Shown here: positions 24,224 to 31,194 of the stretch, one piece after another
Numbering within the stretch: position 1 is the stretch's first letter
Layout of the letters: every line of letters begins with the position of its first letter
Origin: an uncultured Clostridia bacterium
Lineage (GTDB): Bacteria > Bacillota > Clostridia > TANB77 > CAG-508
Length of the DNA: 38,382 nucleotides
NCBI GenBank assembly: GCA_944386745.1
Contig: CALXCG010000010.1
Span: 1 to 38,382, forward strand
Direction of reading: 5' to 3'
Notes under the pieces: generated by a model
What the model was told of the DNA's origin: nothing
Database searches by the model: none
What the model saw: only the letters and a program-made list of their open reading frames with translations
Position numbers and translations under genes: made by a program

Positions 24224-24323
24224 TACATCGTAAAGAAGAGTAAAATAATTATATTACTCTGAATATGATGGAGATATCATTAAAAAATAATAAACTTAGA
24301 ATAACTACTAGTTTATTATTTTT
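24224..24323 (+). promoter_or_regulatory. Leader with two hairpins, possible attenuator
   Basis: ACATCGTAA is followed by hairpin AGAGTAA/TTACTCT (24237-24260). Then a perfect 14-bp stem (24283-24296 with 24310-24323) ends in TTATTTTTAAG and looks like a terminator inside the leader. A 33-codon frame (24265-24366) runs through it, but has no ribosome site. There is no T-box sequence. Conditional termination is possible but unproven. Confidence 0.45.
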
Positions 24324-24403
24324 AAGATTACAGAAAGGAGATATGCTAATAATCAAAAGATACTAAGTCAACTCTACAGTGTATTTTTACAAGGAGGCTA
24401 AAT

Positions 24404-26164
24404 ATGAAGGCAATAGAGGTAAGAAACAAGTTTTTAAAGTTTTTTGAAGAAAATGGGCATAAGGTAATTGAATCTGCACCATTAATTCCAGAAGATGATT
24501 CAAGTGTTCTGTTTAATATTGCAGGAATGCAACCATTAAAACCATATTTAATGGGAAAGAAACATCCAGATGGTGTAAGACTTACTGACTATCAAAAATG
24601 TTTAAGAACTAATGACATTGAAGAAGTAGGAGATAATAATCATCTTACATATTTTGAAATGTTGGGAAATTGGTCATTAGGTGACTATTTTAAGGAAGAG
24701 TCAATTCAAATGACTTTTGATTTCTTAACTAAGGAATTAGGAATTCCTATAGAAAAATTGTCAGTTACAGTTTTTGCTGGAGACGAAGATTGTGAAAGAG
24801 ATGATTTAACAGCAAGTTGCTGGAAAAAGGCCGGAATTTTACCAGACCAAATCTATTACTACGGTAAAGAACATAACTGGTGGATAGCTGGAGAGGAAGG
24901 TCCCTGTGGTTCTGATACAGAAATTTATTATGACACAGGAAAAGTAGCTTGTGGACATGATTGCCAACCTTCATGTGATTGTGGTAAATATGTTGAAATT
25001 TGGAACAACGTATTTATGGAGTTCTATAAGCATAAGGATGGACATTACACAAAATTAAATCAGCATAATGTTGATACTGGTTTGGGACTAGAAAGAATAA
25101 CCTTTATTTTACAGGGAAAAGAAACACCATTTGATACTGAAATATTCAAACCAGTCATGGATAAACTCACTGAATTAGCAGCGAATGATATATTAGTAAG
25201 TAAGCGGATTGTTGCTGAACATATGAGAGCTAGTATCATGATTATTTCGGATGGTGGTAAACCTAGTAATGTTGATAGAGGTTATGTTTTAAGGAAATTA
25301 ATTCGTAGGATGGTAAGACATATGAACAAATTGCAGATTAGTTTAGATGAATTATCATCATTATTAGAATTAAACATTAAAACATTAAGCGAATTATATC
25401 CAGCTTTAGAAGGCAATAAAGAGCTTATTATTACTACTGTGATAGATGAAAAAAACAAATTTATCCAAACATTAGAAAAGGGTAAAAGAGAATTTCATAA
25501 AGCAGTAGAAAAAGCTAGAAAAGAGGACAATAGCAAAATAGATGGTTTGGTTGTATTCAAATTGTATGAAACATATGGATTTCCTCCTGAACTAACTAAA
25601 GAGCTTGCAGAAGAGGCTGGAATGATGGTTGACACAAAGGAATTTGATGTGCTTTTTAAACAACATCAAGAAAAATCAAGAGCAGGAGCTGGTCAAAAGT
25701 TTAAAGGCGGTTTATCTGATGCATCTCCTGAAACAATAGCATATCATACTGCTACTCATCTTTTAAATGCTGCATTAAAAGTAATTGTGGGACCTGAAGT
25801 TAAACAAAAAGGTTCTAATATTACATCTGAAAGAATGCGGTTTGACTTCAAATGTAATCATAAATTAACCAACTTGGAAAAGCAACAAGTTGAAGATTTG
25901 GTTAACAAATGGATTCAAGAAGGTCTCAATGTTACAATGACAGAAATGTCTAAAGATGAAGCATTGAAATCAGGTGCAGAATGTGTGTTTATCGAAAAGT
26001 ATCCTGATGTAGTAAAAGTATACGCTATAGGAGATGTTTCTAAAGAGATTTGTGGAGGACCTCATGTGAGTAATACAAGCGAATTAGGAACATTCATTAT
26101 TCAGAAAGAAGAGGCATCTTCGGCTGGTGTAAGAAGGATAAAAGCTATCTTGAGAAAGGAATAA
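24404..26164 (+). CDS. Shortened alanyl-tRNA synthetase paralogue
   Basis: This 586-residue AlaRS has a class II catalytic domain (motif 2 region RTNDIEEVGDNNHLTYFEM and GNWSLGDYFK, about 66-100), a tRNA-recognition part, and the editing domain with zinc ligands HTATH (H448, H452) and CGGPH (C550, H554). It ends there: the oligomerisation/C-Ala region that brings standard bacterial AlaRS to about 870 residues is missing. The wording of motif 2 and the short size recall Patescibacteria-type AlaRS rather than the clostridial housekeeping enzyme. On an element it may be an inhibitor-resistant copy or an amino-acid-activating enzyme. AAGGAGG precedes the ATG. Confidence 0.88.
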   Translation: MKAIEVRNKFLKFFEENGHKVIESAPLIPEDDSSVLFNIAGMQPLKPYLMGKKHPDGVRLTDYQKCLRTNDIEEVGDNNHLTYFEMLGNWSLGDYFKEESIQMTFDFLTKELGIPIEKLSVTVFAGDEDCERDDLTASCWKKAGILPDQIYYYGKEHNWWIAGEEGPCGSDTEIYYDTGKVACGHDCQPSCDCGKYVEIWNNVFMEFYKHKDGHYTKLNQHNVDTGLGLERITFILQGKETPFDTEIFKPVMDKLTELAANDILVSKRIVAEHMRASIMIISDGGKPSNVDRGYVLRKLIRRMVRHMNKLQISLDELSSLLELNIKTLSELYPALEGNKELIITTVIDEKNKFIQTLEKGKREFHKAVEKARKEDNSKIDGLVVFKLYETYGFPPELTKELAEEAGMMVDTKEFDVLFKQHQEKSRAGAGQKFKGGLSDASPETIAYHTATHLLNAALKVIVGPEVKQKGSNITSERMRFDFKCNHKLTNLEKQQVEDLVNKWIQEGLNVTMTEMSKDEALKSGAECVFIEKYPDVVKVYAIGDVSKEICGGPHVSNTSELGTFIIQKEEASSAGVRRIKAILRKE

Positions 26165-26205
26165 TAAGATAATCTCCATCTTGGAAGAAGTTGATTAACG
26201 AAAAA

Positions 26206-26295
26206 GGGGCTGTAAAAAAGCTCAAAAGAAAAATGAGTGATGAATTTCACTCATTTTTCTTTTAAAAAGATGTCATAAACGTTAAATTTTACAGC
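26206..26295. repeat. Possible miniature element around a terminator
   Basis: The inverted repeat GCTGTAAAA (26209-26217) / TTTTACAGC (26287-26295) surrounds the AlaRS terminator. A GCTGTAAAA copy also lies at about 22349, just before another terminator. GGGGCTGT ends are common in insertion sequences, but no target duplication was seen. Confidence 0.3.
26224..26263 (+). terminator. Terminator of the AlaRS-like gene
   Basis: A 17-bp stem around TGAATT with A and T runs at its ends. It also faces the convergent relaxase gene. Confidence 0.85.
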
Positions 26296-26330
26296 ACTTG
26301 TAGTCAAAATCAAAATAATATTTGGACTAT

Positions 26331-27505
26331 TTAAAGTTCTCTATTCCATTCTCTTTCTTCTCTCGCAATTTGCTTTTGAGGATCAATACTAATATGATTT
26401 TCTCTTTCAAAATCTCGTATAAGCTCTTTAGACTCGCCAAAATTAAATTTATTGCAAAGCCATTCGATAAATTTTTCAACAGTTATATAAAATCTATCAA
26501 TTATATTTTGTAACTTACTATTTTCTTTTTCTAACTTTCTATATTTATGCTTGTATTCAAATTCTAAATCAATTGATTTATTTTTGTATTCATTTTCTAG
26601 TTCATCAACTCTATTATGCAATGCTTGATTATCAGCAATTATAGAATCTCGTTTTTTTTGAAATTTAGTTGCCTCATTTACAATTTTAGACTGTTTTGAA
26701 AGTTCCTTCTTTAACGACTTATTTTCAATAGCTAATTCTTTTATCATTTCTTCTTTAGGTTTTATAACATCATTTAAAATTTTCTCATTTTTATTAAACA
26801 TAAATTTTTTCAAATCTTTTATATCTGTATCCTTTGGAATATCATAGGTTATGCTTTCAACTAATTTTTTAGTATTTTCAAAGTTTGTCAATTCTTTATA
26901 TTCAGCTAAATCTACATGCTTTCTATTAGTTTCTTCTTTTGGTAATCCTCTTTCTAATTCAAAATTATGTGATACCATATATTCATAAAAAGCATTTTGG
27001 AGTTGTCTATAACTATCTTTTTCTTTCCAAAACTCACTACAAGCAAGTTTATCAATAGATTTTCCTTTTTTATCAGTTGTATGAACTACTGGCAAAAAAC
27101 AAGGTGCATATGTGGACTTTCTTCGTCCATATGCACCTGTGCAGACATTATATATTTTTCTCCTAGATTTTTATATTCACTAACAAAATTATATGCTGTT
27201 TCAAAATATCGCTTTGTTTCTTTTTCTCCAATTCTATCAAAAAATTCTTTATCAGATGTTATTATATATTCGCAAGCAATATTACTAACAGTTTTTATTT
27301 GTCCTTTTAAATCATATTCTTTTTTCAGTCTATCAAATTCTTTTTCATAACTATAAATAGGCTCTTTTAAAGAATAGTTTAAATAAGTTTTTTCTTTGTC
27401 GATATTTTTATTTGAATAGTTGAAATTTTTTCTTTCATTATGCCTATATATTCCTTTAAGATTTTCTTTTTTGTATTTCACATTTCTTATAATAGCATAA
27501 CTCAT
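26331..27505 (-). pseudogene. MobV-family relaxase, frameshifted
   Basis: Two frames make one relaxase of about 390 residues. The first (27505 to 27086) starts MSYAIIRNVKYKKENLKGIYRHNERKN, with the MobV motif around H-N-x-R, and ends in the metal-binding motif VHMDEESPHMHLVF, followed by CQ and a stop. The second (from 27095) continues at once in another frame with PVVHTTDKKGK, then long coiled-coil helices. The break lies in six T on the minus strand (27094-27099); seven would restore the frame. MobV relaxases nick oriT and lead the strand during mobilization. The catalytic motifs are intact, so the defect may be recent, a phase-variable tract or a base-calling error. Confidence 0.85.
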
Positions 27506-27550
27506 TTTTATATGAACCTCCTTCGATGTATCTTTTTTAGCATTGCTTCA

Positions 27551-27981
27551 CAGGAAGCTTCAGCTTTCCTGTAAGAGTAAATACTGTCTGTGCTTTTTGG
27601 GATTTTATAGTAATTTCTTCGAAGTATTGTAACACACTACAACCCCAAAACATAAATTTTGCTAATCGCTAATTTATGTTTTAGCAAAAATTTGCTATCA
27701 CAATTTTTTGCATGTAGAGGTAAAATTTATTTTACCTCTACATAGAAAAAGCAATTGTGCTTTTTCTAATTCACTCCATTTTATATCGGCAAATAAACCA
27801 AGTTAATGAAGTGAATAAGGTAGTTATATTCTTTTTGTAATAAAATCGAATATAACTACTTTCTAAAGAGAATCTGCGTTAGCATTTTTGTTTTTATATG
27901 GAGCTTTCTTTATGAAATATCTTATGGAATAATTTTGTTACTTCTGTTCGTGAATTTTGTACTTTATACGAACGAAAGCAA
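27551..27981. repeat. Cluster of long inverted repeats near oriT
   Basis: The 513-base gap between relaxase and the next gene (27506-28018) has no gene. Besides oriT it holds hairpins at 27551-27574, 27648-27682, 27712-27743 (15-bp arms), 27744-27767 (10), 27820-27859 (12) and 27933-27981 (19-base arms, 16 paired). Such density suggests single-strand origin or relaxosome sites. Confidence 0.6.
27622..27646 (-). other. MobV-type origin of transfer
   Basis: On the minus strand TTGTA-GTGTGT-TACAA is an inverted repeat around GTGTGT, followed by TACTT. This mirrors the MobV-class oriT, whose core TAGTGTGTTA is nicked after GTGTG. It lies about 115 bases upstream of the relaxase start, where such sites are expected. 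Confidence 0.7.
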
Positions 27982-27982
27982 C

Positions 27983-28006
27983 AAAAAAGCCAGTTATTAA
28001 ACTGAC
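27983..28006 (-). terminator. Terminator of the repA-tnpV operon
   Basis: Minus strand: GTCAGTT-TAAT-AACTGGC followed by six T, 12 bases past the last stop. Confidence 0.75.
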
Positions 28007-28018
28007 CTTTTCTTTCAA

Positions 28019-28300
28019 TTATATTTTTAATAATTCAATACTATCAACAAAACCATTCCTGTAATACTTTTCACACCAATAATCAAAATAATTCATATAA
28101 TTTTTATCAAGTAACTCAAGTTGTTGTTTTACATATTTTTGATTTTGGATTGGAACATTTTTTAAAATTTTTTCAGTTATATCATCATATTGTATAACAT
28201 GTTTTGAATCTTCTTCATCAAGAATAGCTAGAATAGTTTCTTCTCTAAAATCAAGCCATTCTTTTAATAAATCATCTTTCATATTTCTTAAATTATTCAT
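28019..28300 (-). CDS. Conserved small mobile-element protein, 93 aa
   Basis: A soluble helical protein with LLKEWLDFREETILAIL, YDDITEKILKNVP and YWCEKYYRNGFVDSIELL. Proteins of this kind are found beside tnpV and relaxase genes of clostridial elements; the role is unknown. The start is 12 bases after the TnpV stop, and the two probably share a transcript. A ribosome site (AGGAGAT) precedes it within the short gap. Confidence 0.65.
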   Translation of the reverse strand: MNNLRNMKDDLLKEWLDFREETILAILDEEDSKHVIQYDDITEKILKNVPIQNQKYVKQQLELLDKNYMNYFDYWCEKYYRNGFVDSIELLKI

Positions 28301-28312
28301 TTTCTATATCTC

Positions 28313-28675
28313 CTATACATATATTAATTCTTTTAAAACAATTTCTTCAGCTCTGTTTTTAATATTATTCATAGCTTGTACCCATTCCATTTGATTTGTT
28401 GCTTTTAATTCTTCATTTATTCCTTCTTCTTTGGTAAATTGATTTATTATAATAGTAATTCTATTACTTGCTTCTTCATTAATATTTGCAAGATAATCTT
28501 GAAGATTACCATTAATCATTAATTCGGTATATAAACCTTTTTTATGTTGTCTTATAAACTCTAGCTTTAAATGACCGTATATTCCAATATAATATTTATT
28601 AGGCTTATATTTTTTCATAGTCAAATTTGGAATTAGATAATCCCCTTCTTTGTGATAGGTTATATTATTTTTCAT
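28313..28675 (-). CDS. tnpV: TnpV-family protein
   Basis: This 120-residue protein has the signs of the TnpV family of clostridial transposons and integrative elements: GDYLIPNLTM near the N-terminus, IGIYGHLKLEFIRQHK, and the conserved C-terminal NQMEWVQAMNNIKNRAEEIV followed by LKELIYV. The biochemical role is not known; it marks mobilizable clostridial elements such as Tn4451 relatives. AAAGGAG nine bases upstream fixes the ATG at 28675. A longer frame up to 28825 overlaps the replication gene and has no site. Confidence 0.85.
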   Translation of the reverse strand: MKNNITYHKEGDYLIPNLTMKKYKPNKYYIGIYGHLKLEFIRQHKKGLYTELMINGNLQDYLANINEEASNRITIIINQFTKEEGINEELKATNQMEWVQAMNNIKNRAEEIVLKELIYV

Positions 28676-28694
28676 AATTTTAATCTCCTTTCGT

Positions 28695-29246
28695 TTAATT
28701 ACAATATAAAGATTCGAGTTCTTCAGCGGTGTATGTTCTTTGCTCATAATTCCATCCGCTTTTTTCTGGGAATCTCTTTTTACTATAATTATTTTTATTA
28801 TATTTATTATTACTACATCGTACATTCTCCGATTCTAGAATCGTATTTTCTCCGTTTCTTGAATCGGACATTATACGATTCATAGTTCTTTCAATGCTTT
28901 GGTGGACTATTTTTCCAACATATATAATATTATGCTTTTTAAATCCACTTCTAATTTCATATATAAGTTTAGCTTCTTCAAGCTTTTTAAATGCTTTTGA
29001 TACAGGTTTATCAGAAAGCTTTAGCTTCTGTTGAGCTTCTTTTCTTGAGTAAATAAGATATATATTTCCATCTTTATCAATCCATTTATTTTTCATAGAT
29101 ACAGATAATCTATCTAGCAATAGTCCATATAATAGAATACTATTAGAATCAAGATTTTTATATATAGGATTTAATAATAATTCTTTTGGGATTTGATAAA
29201 AGACATTTTCTAAAACCTCATTTACTTTATAAGGTATAAAATCCAT
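28695..29246 (-). CDS. RepA_N-type replication initiator
   Basis: This 183-residue protein has the N-terminal RepA domain: FYQIPKELLLNPIYKNLDSNSILLYGLLLDRLSVS (about 17-51) and a winged-helix stretch with SRKEAQQKLKLSDKPVSKAFKKLEEAKLI (about 67-95), then a polar Asn/Lys-rich tail. On integrative elements such initiators allow rolling or theta replication after excision. It is shorter than many plasmid members (250-350), but no frame break is seen. It is the first gene of the repA-tnpV-28019 operon. Repeated GCGGAA boxes lie just upstream. Confidence 0.8.
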   Translation of the reverse strand: MDFIPYKVNEVLENVFYQIPKELLLNPIYKNLDSNSILLYGLLLDRLSVSMKNKWIDKDGNIYLIYSRKEAQQKLKLSDKPVSKAFKKLEEAKLIYEIRSGFKKHNIIYVGKIVHQSIERTMNRIMSDSRNGENTILESENVRCSNNKYNKNNYSKKRFPEKSGWNYEQRTYTAEELESLYCN

Positions 29247-29320
29247 AACAATAGTTTTCCTTTCCTAAAATATTTTTGCGAATAGGGCTTTTTGTTGATA
29301 TATTAAGGAAAACTAACTTT

Positions 29321-29379
29321 GCGGAATTTTTTTGTTCCGCAAAATCCTAAAAATTAAAGTTGCGGAATTTTTTGCGGAA
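29321..29379. repeat. GCGGAA repeats upstream of repA
   Basis: Three copies of GCGGAA (29321, 29362, 29374) and one inverted copy (29335-29340), each followed by T or A runs, lie about 75 bases before repA. They look like iterons or repressor sites and are strongly G+C-rich against their surroundings. Confidence 0.5.
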
Positions 29380-29430
29380 TAAAATATTCAAATTTTTCAG
29401 CATTTTTTAGAATTTTTCAAAGATATAAAA

Positions 29431-29471
29431 AAATATGCTATTTTCTAATTTTCTTAGAAAATAGCATATTT
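29431..29471 (-). terminator. Strong terminator inside the right end of the element
   Basis: A perfect 18-bp stem with a five-base loop. The minus-strand tail is TTTTTTT. It would shield repA from transcription entering from the right flank. Confidence 0.8.
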
Positions 29472-29518
29472 GAATGTTTTTGAATTTTTATAAATTCTCT
29501 CGACTTTTTGCAAAAAAA

Positions 29519-29530
29519 TGGTCGAGGCGA
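29519..29530 (+). repeat. Right attachment core
   Basis: TGGTCGAGGCGA matches 15802-15813. On the minus strand the match to a tRNA end extends to CCCTGTCGCCTCGACCA, followed by seven T. The rest of a tRNA is not present. Confidence 0.7.
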
Positions 29531-29612
29531 CAGGGTTTCCTACTTTTGTAAACGTTGATTTATCTACATTTCCAATAGACAATTCAAAATTATAATGCAA
29601 TTATAATGCAAT

Positions 29613-29646
29613 AAAAAAACAGTTAAAACTCCATATTATTTTAACT
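29613..29646 (-). terminator. Terminator overlapping the stop of the Cys-rich gene
   Basis: AGTTAAAA / TTTTAACT with a ten-base loop, followed on the minus strand by seven T. The stop codon lies in the first arm. Confidence 0.75.
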
Positions 29647-29964
29647 ATTTTCTAAATTTTTAATTTTTTGTTTTAATTTATTATCTAAATTAAATTCCTC
29701 AGATTTTTTTAATAAAGAATAACATAGATTTAATAGAAATTTCCTATCAAAGTTGTCTTTTGGTTCTTTTTCTATTGCATCTAATATCATTTTTTTATAA
29801 TATTCATTTTTATTTATGTAGCAATTATTTTTTGAACATTCTTCTTCATCTAATGCCAAATACGTTTCACCAATATTTATATTTTTCTTTTCTTTAAATC
29901 TTAAGCATTTATCTTTTTTCTCACATTTCTCATTAATACAATAGCTCAAAGAATTATCTAACAT
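29641..29964 (-). CDS. Cysteine-rich hypothetical protein, 107 aa
   Basis: The N-terminal part has YCINEKCEKKDKCLRF and, after 20 residues, ECSKNNC: five cysteines in pairs, probably a metal site. The C-terminal half is helical. AAAGGTG upstream favours the ATG at 29964; the longer frame to 30093 would run into the small-RNA region. The gene sits directly right of the attachment core. The tail of a second copy lies at 14148-14249. Function unknown. Confidence 0.6.
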   Translation of the reverse strand: MLDNSLSYCINEKCEKKDKCLRFKEKKNINIGETYLALDEEECSKNNCYINKNEYYKKMILDAIEKEPKDNFDRKFLLNLCYSLLKKSEEFNLDNKLKQKIKNLENS

Positions 29965-30002
29965 TTTATTCACACCTTTTATAAAAAGTTTAGATTTATC
30001 AT

Positions 30003-30031
30003 TTGACAAAATAAATAAATCTGTGTATAAT
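30003..30031 (+). promoter_or_regulatory. Consensus promoter of the candidate antitoxin RNA
   Basis: TTGACA and TATAAT with exactly 17 bases between them. Confidence 0.8.
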
Positions 30032-30036
30032 AAGTA

Positions 30037-30122
30037 TAGGAAATAGAGAAACCACAAAGTGGTTGCCGATATGAATTTTAAATAACCATTCACTCGACCA
30101 AAAGCAGAATGGTTATTTTTTT
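30037..30122 (+). ncRNA. Candidate type I antitoxin RNA, about 85 nt
   Basis: It starts from the consensus promoter at 30003-30031, contains hairpin ACCAC-AAA-GTGGT, and ends at stem AAATAACCATTC / GAATGGTTATTT (30080-30118) with seven T. There is no useful open frame. It ends against the 3' end of the convergent hydrophobic peptide gene, so it overlaps that mRNA's terminator. Confidence 0.6.
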
Positions 30123-30237
30123 ATTGCCTATGTAGTAAATACACGATGACGATGACTAAGGCAAAATTTATGATAGTTACTCCTACTAATCCAAAGAATA
30201 GTAGTTTGATGATTGTTAATAATATTGCTTCTACCAT
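30121..30237 (-). CDS. Hydrophobic peptide, candidate type I toxin, 38 aa
   Basis: The peptide begins MVEAILLTIIKLLFFGLVG, is hydrophobic almost throughout and ends YLLHRQ, the form of membrane-acting type I toxins (Fst/TxpA-like). GGAGGTG five bases before the ATG is a strong ribosome site. A leader of about 105 bases comes from the promoter at 30349-30377. It converges on a strongly expressed small RNA with a shared terminator, the architecture of known type I loci. Confidence 0.6.
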   Translation of the reverse strand: MVEAILLTIIKLLFFGLVGVTIINFALVIVIVYLLHRQ

Positions 30238-30348
30238 AGCACCACCTCCGCTGTCAATCTCACAACAATAGCTGTGGAACAAGTATGTTTACATCAAAGA
30301 GTCAAAGGTGGCAACCAACTCTGCTTATTCTCATTTCCTATGTTAAAT

Positions 30349-30377
30349 AATATATAACATTTTTTATAGAAAATCAA
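30349..30377 (-). promoter_or_regulatory. Promoter of the hydrophobic peptide gene
   Basis: Minus strand TTGATT, 17 bases, TATATT. The first transcribed bases (ATAGGAAAT...TTGGTTGCC) resemble the start of the antitoxin RNA. Confidence 0.5.
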
Positions 30378-30719
30378 GTTAATTGTAAAATTTTATTTAT
30401 AAATATTATTTTTCAAATAGAAATCTTGTAAACTTTTATTTAACTAAGTTACAAGATTTTTTCAGTAGAGGCATAGTCCATATAGACTAATTCTCCTAAC
30501 TGGCTTATATACTGACTTTTAAGTATTAACTTTCTTTATTTCAACACATTTGATTTTAAAAATTATTTAATTTTCTTTTGTATTAGCAACCTATCATTGC
30601 TATATTAGTTCAAAAATTAAAATAGTACTCTTTATAAAAATTCTTAGACTTCTATAATAAAATTTTATATATCAATTTCTTATATCCTTTAAATTTGAAA
30701 TAAGAATAAATAAACCATA
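30378..30719. other. AT-rich gap with one hairpin
   Basis: I see no gene here. A hairpin at 30421-30459 with six T on the + strand looks like a terminator, but no + strand gene precedes it. The remainder is AT-rich and may be decayed coding DNA. Confidence 0.4.
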
Positions 30720-31172
30720 TTAAAATTTTGAATATTTTGATATTTCTGCAATATCACATATCAATTTTTCAAAATCTTCTTTATGCCAAAATCTTGGGTG
30801 CATATATCCATGACTAACCCCATTCCTATTATCTCCTGAATTAATGGCTTTAGATTTACTAAAATAGTTTTTTAAACCTTTTAATATAGTAACATATTCT
30901 ATATTACTTCTATTTTGGTTTATTGCTAAATTAATTAAATCTATTCCTGTTTTTCTTTTCCTTTCTACACCTTTTTCATCCATAATTTCTCTACCATATT
31001 CTGTGGTTGTAGAACGAATTATTTCTTCTAAATACGAATATGCAAACGGTAATAAAATTGAGTATGTCTCTGGGTATTCATTATATACCTTTTGTACCAA
31101 TTCCCAATCTGGTAACCAGTTCCAAAAATGAGCATATTTCATTATTTCTTCAAAATAACTGTCTAAAATCAT
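30720..31172 (-). CDS. Hypothetical protein with HEPN-like motif
   Basis: This 150-residue soluble helical protein contains DNRNGVSHGYMHP: R116-N-x3-H121 fits the R-[ND]-x(3-5)-H signature of HEPN ribonucleases. The overall family is not recognised, so this is a suggestion only. GAAGG stands seven bases before the ATG. It follows the SieB-like gene by 22 bases on the same strand, probably one operon, and so may share a role in phage defence. Confidence 0.5.
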   Translation of the reverse strand: MILDSYFEEIMKYAHFWNWLPDWELVQKVYNEYPETYSILLPFAYSYLEEIIRSTTTEYGREIMDEKGVERKRKTGIDLINLAINQNRSNIEYVTILKGLKNYFSKSKAINSGDNRNGVSHGYMHPRFWHKEDFEKLICDIAEISKYSKF

Positions 31173-31194
31173 CTTTATACCTTCTTACAAATAT

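Larger units (their letters stand above)
15802..29530. mobile_element. Integrative mobilizable element of 13.7 kb
   Basis: The element is bounded by 12-bp direct repeats that resemble a tRNA 3' end. At its left end lie integrase and excisionase genes. At its right end lie RepA, TnpV, a small accessory gene, an oriT-like site and a MobV relaxase. The middle holds six cargo genes on the + strand. There are no conjugation (type IV secretion) genes, so transfer would need a helper element. Neither flank holds an intact tRNA, which suggests stacking of several elements at one tRNA site. The relaxase is frameshifted, so this copy may be immobile. Confidence 0.75.

Noticed and set aside
24216-24403. 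T-box riboswitch before the AlaRS-like gene
   Set aside because: The conserved T-box sequence (AGGGTGG-ACCGCG type) is absent.
27600-27980. Small protein genes between the relaxase and the gene at 28019
   Set aside because: Short frames exist but none has a ribosome site, and the stretch is dominated by inverted repeats.
29519-29600. Complete tRNA gene at the right end of the element
   Set aside because: Only the last 17 bases resemble a tRNA; no anticodon or D arm can be folded.
29400-29640. CRISPR array
   Set aside because: The repeats here are hairpin arms and GCGGAA boxes with irregular spacing; no regular repeat-spacer pattern exists in the window.
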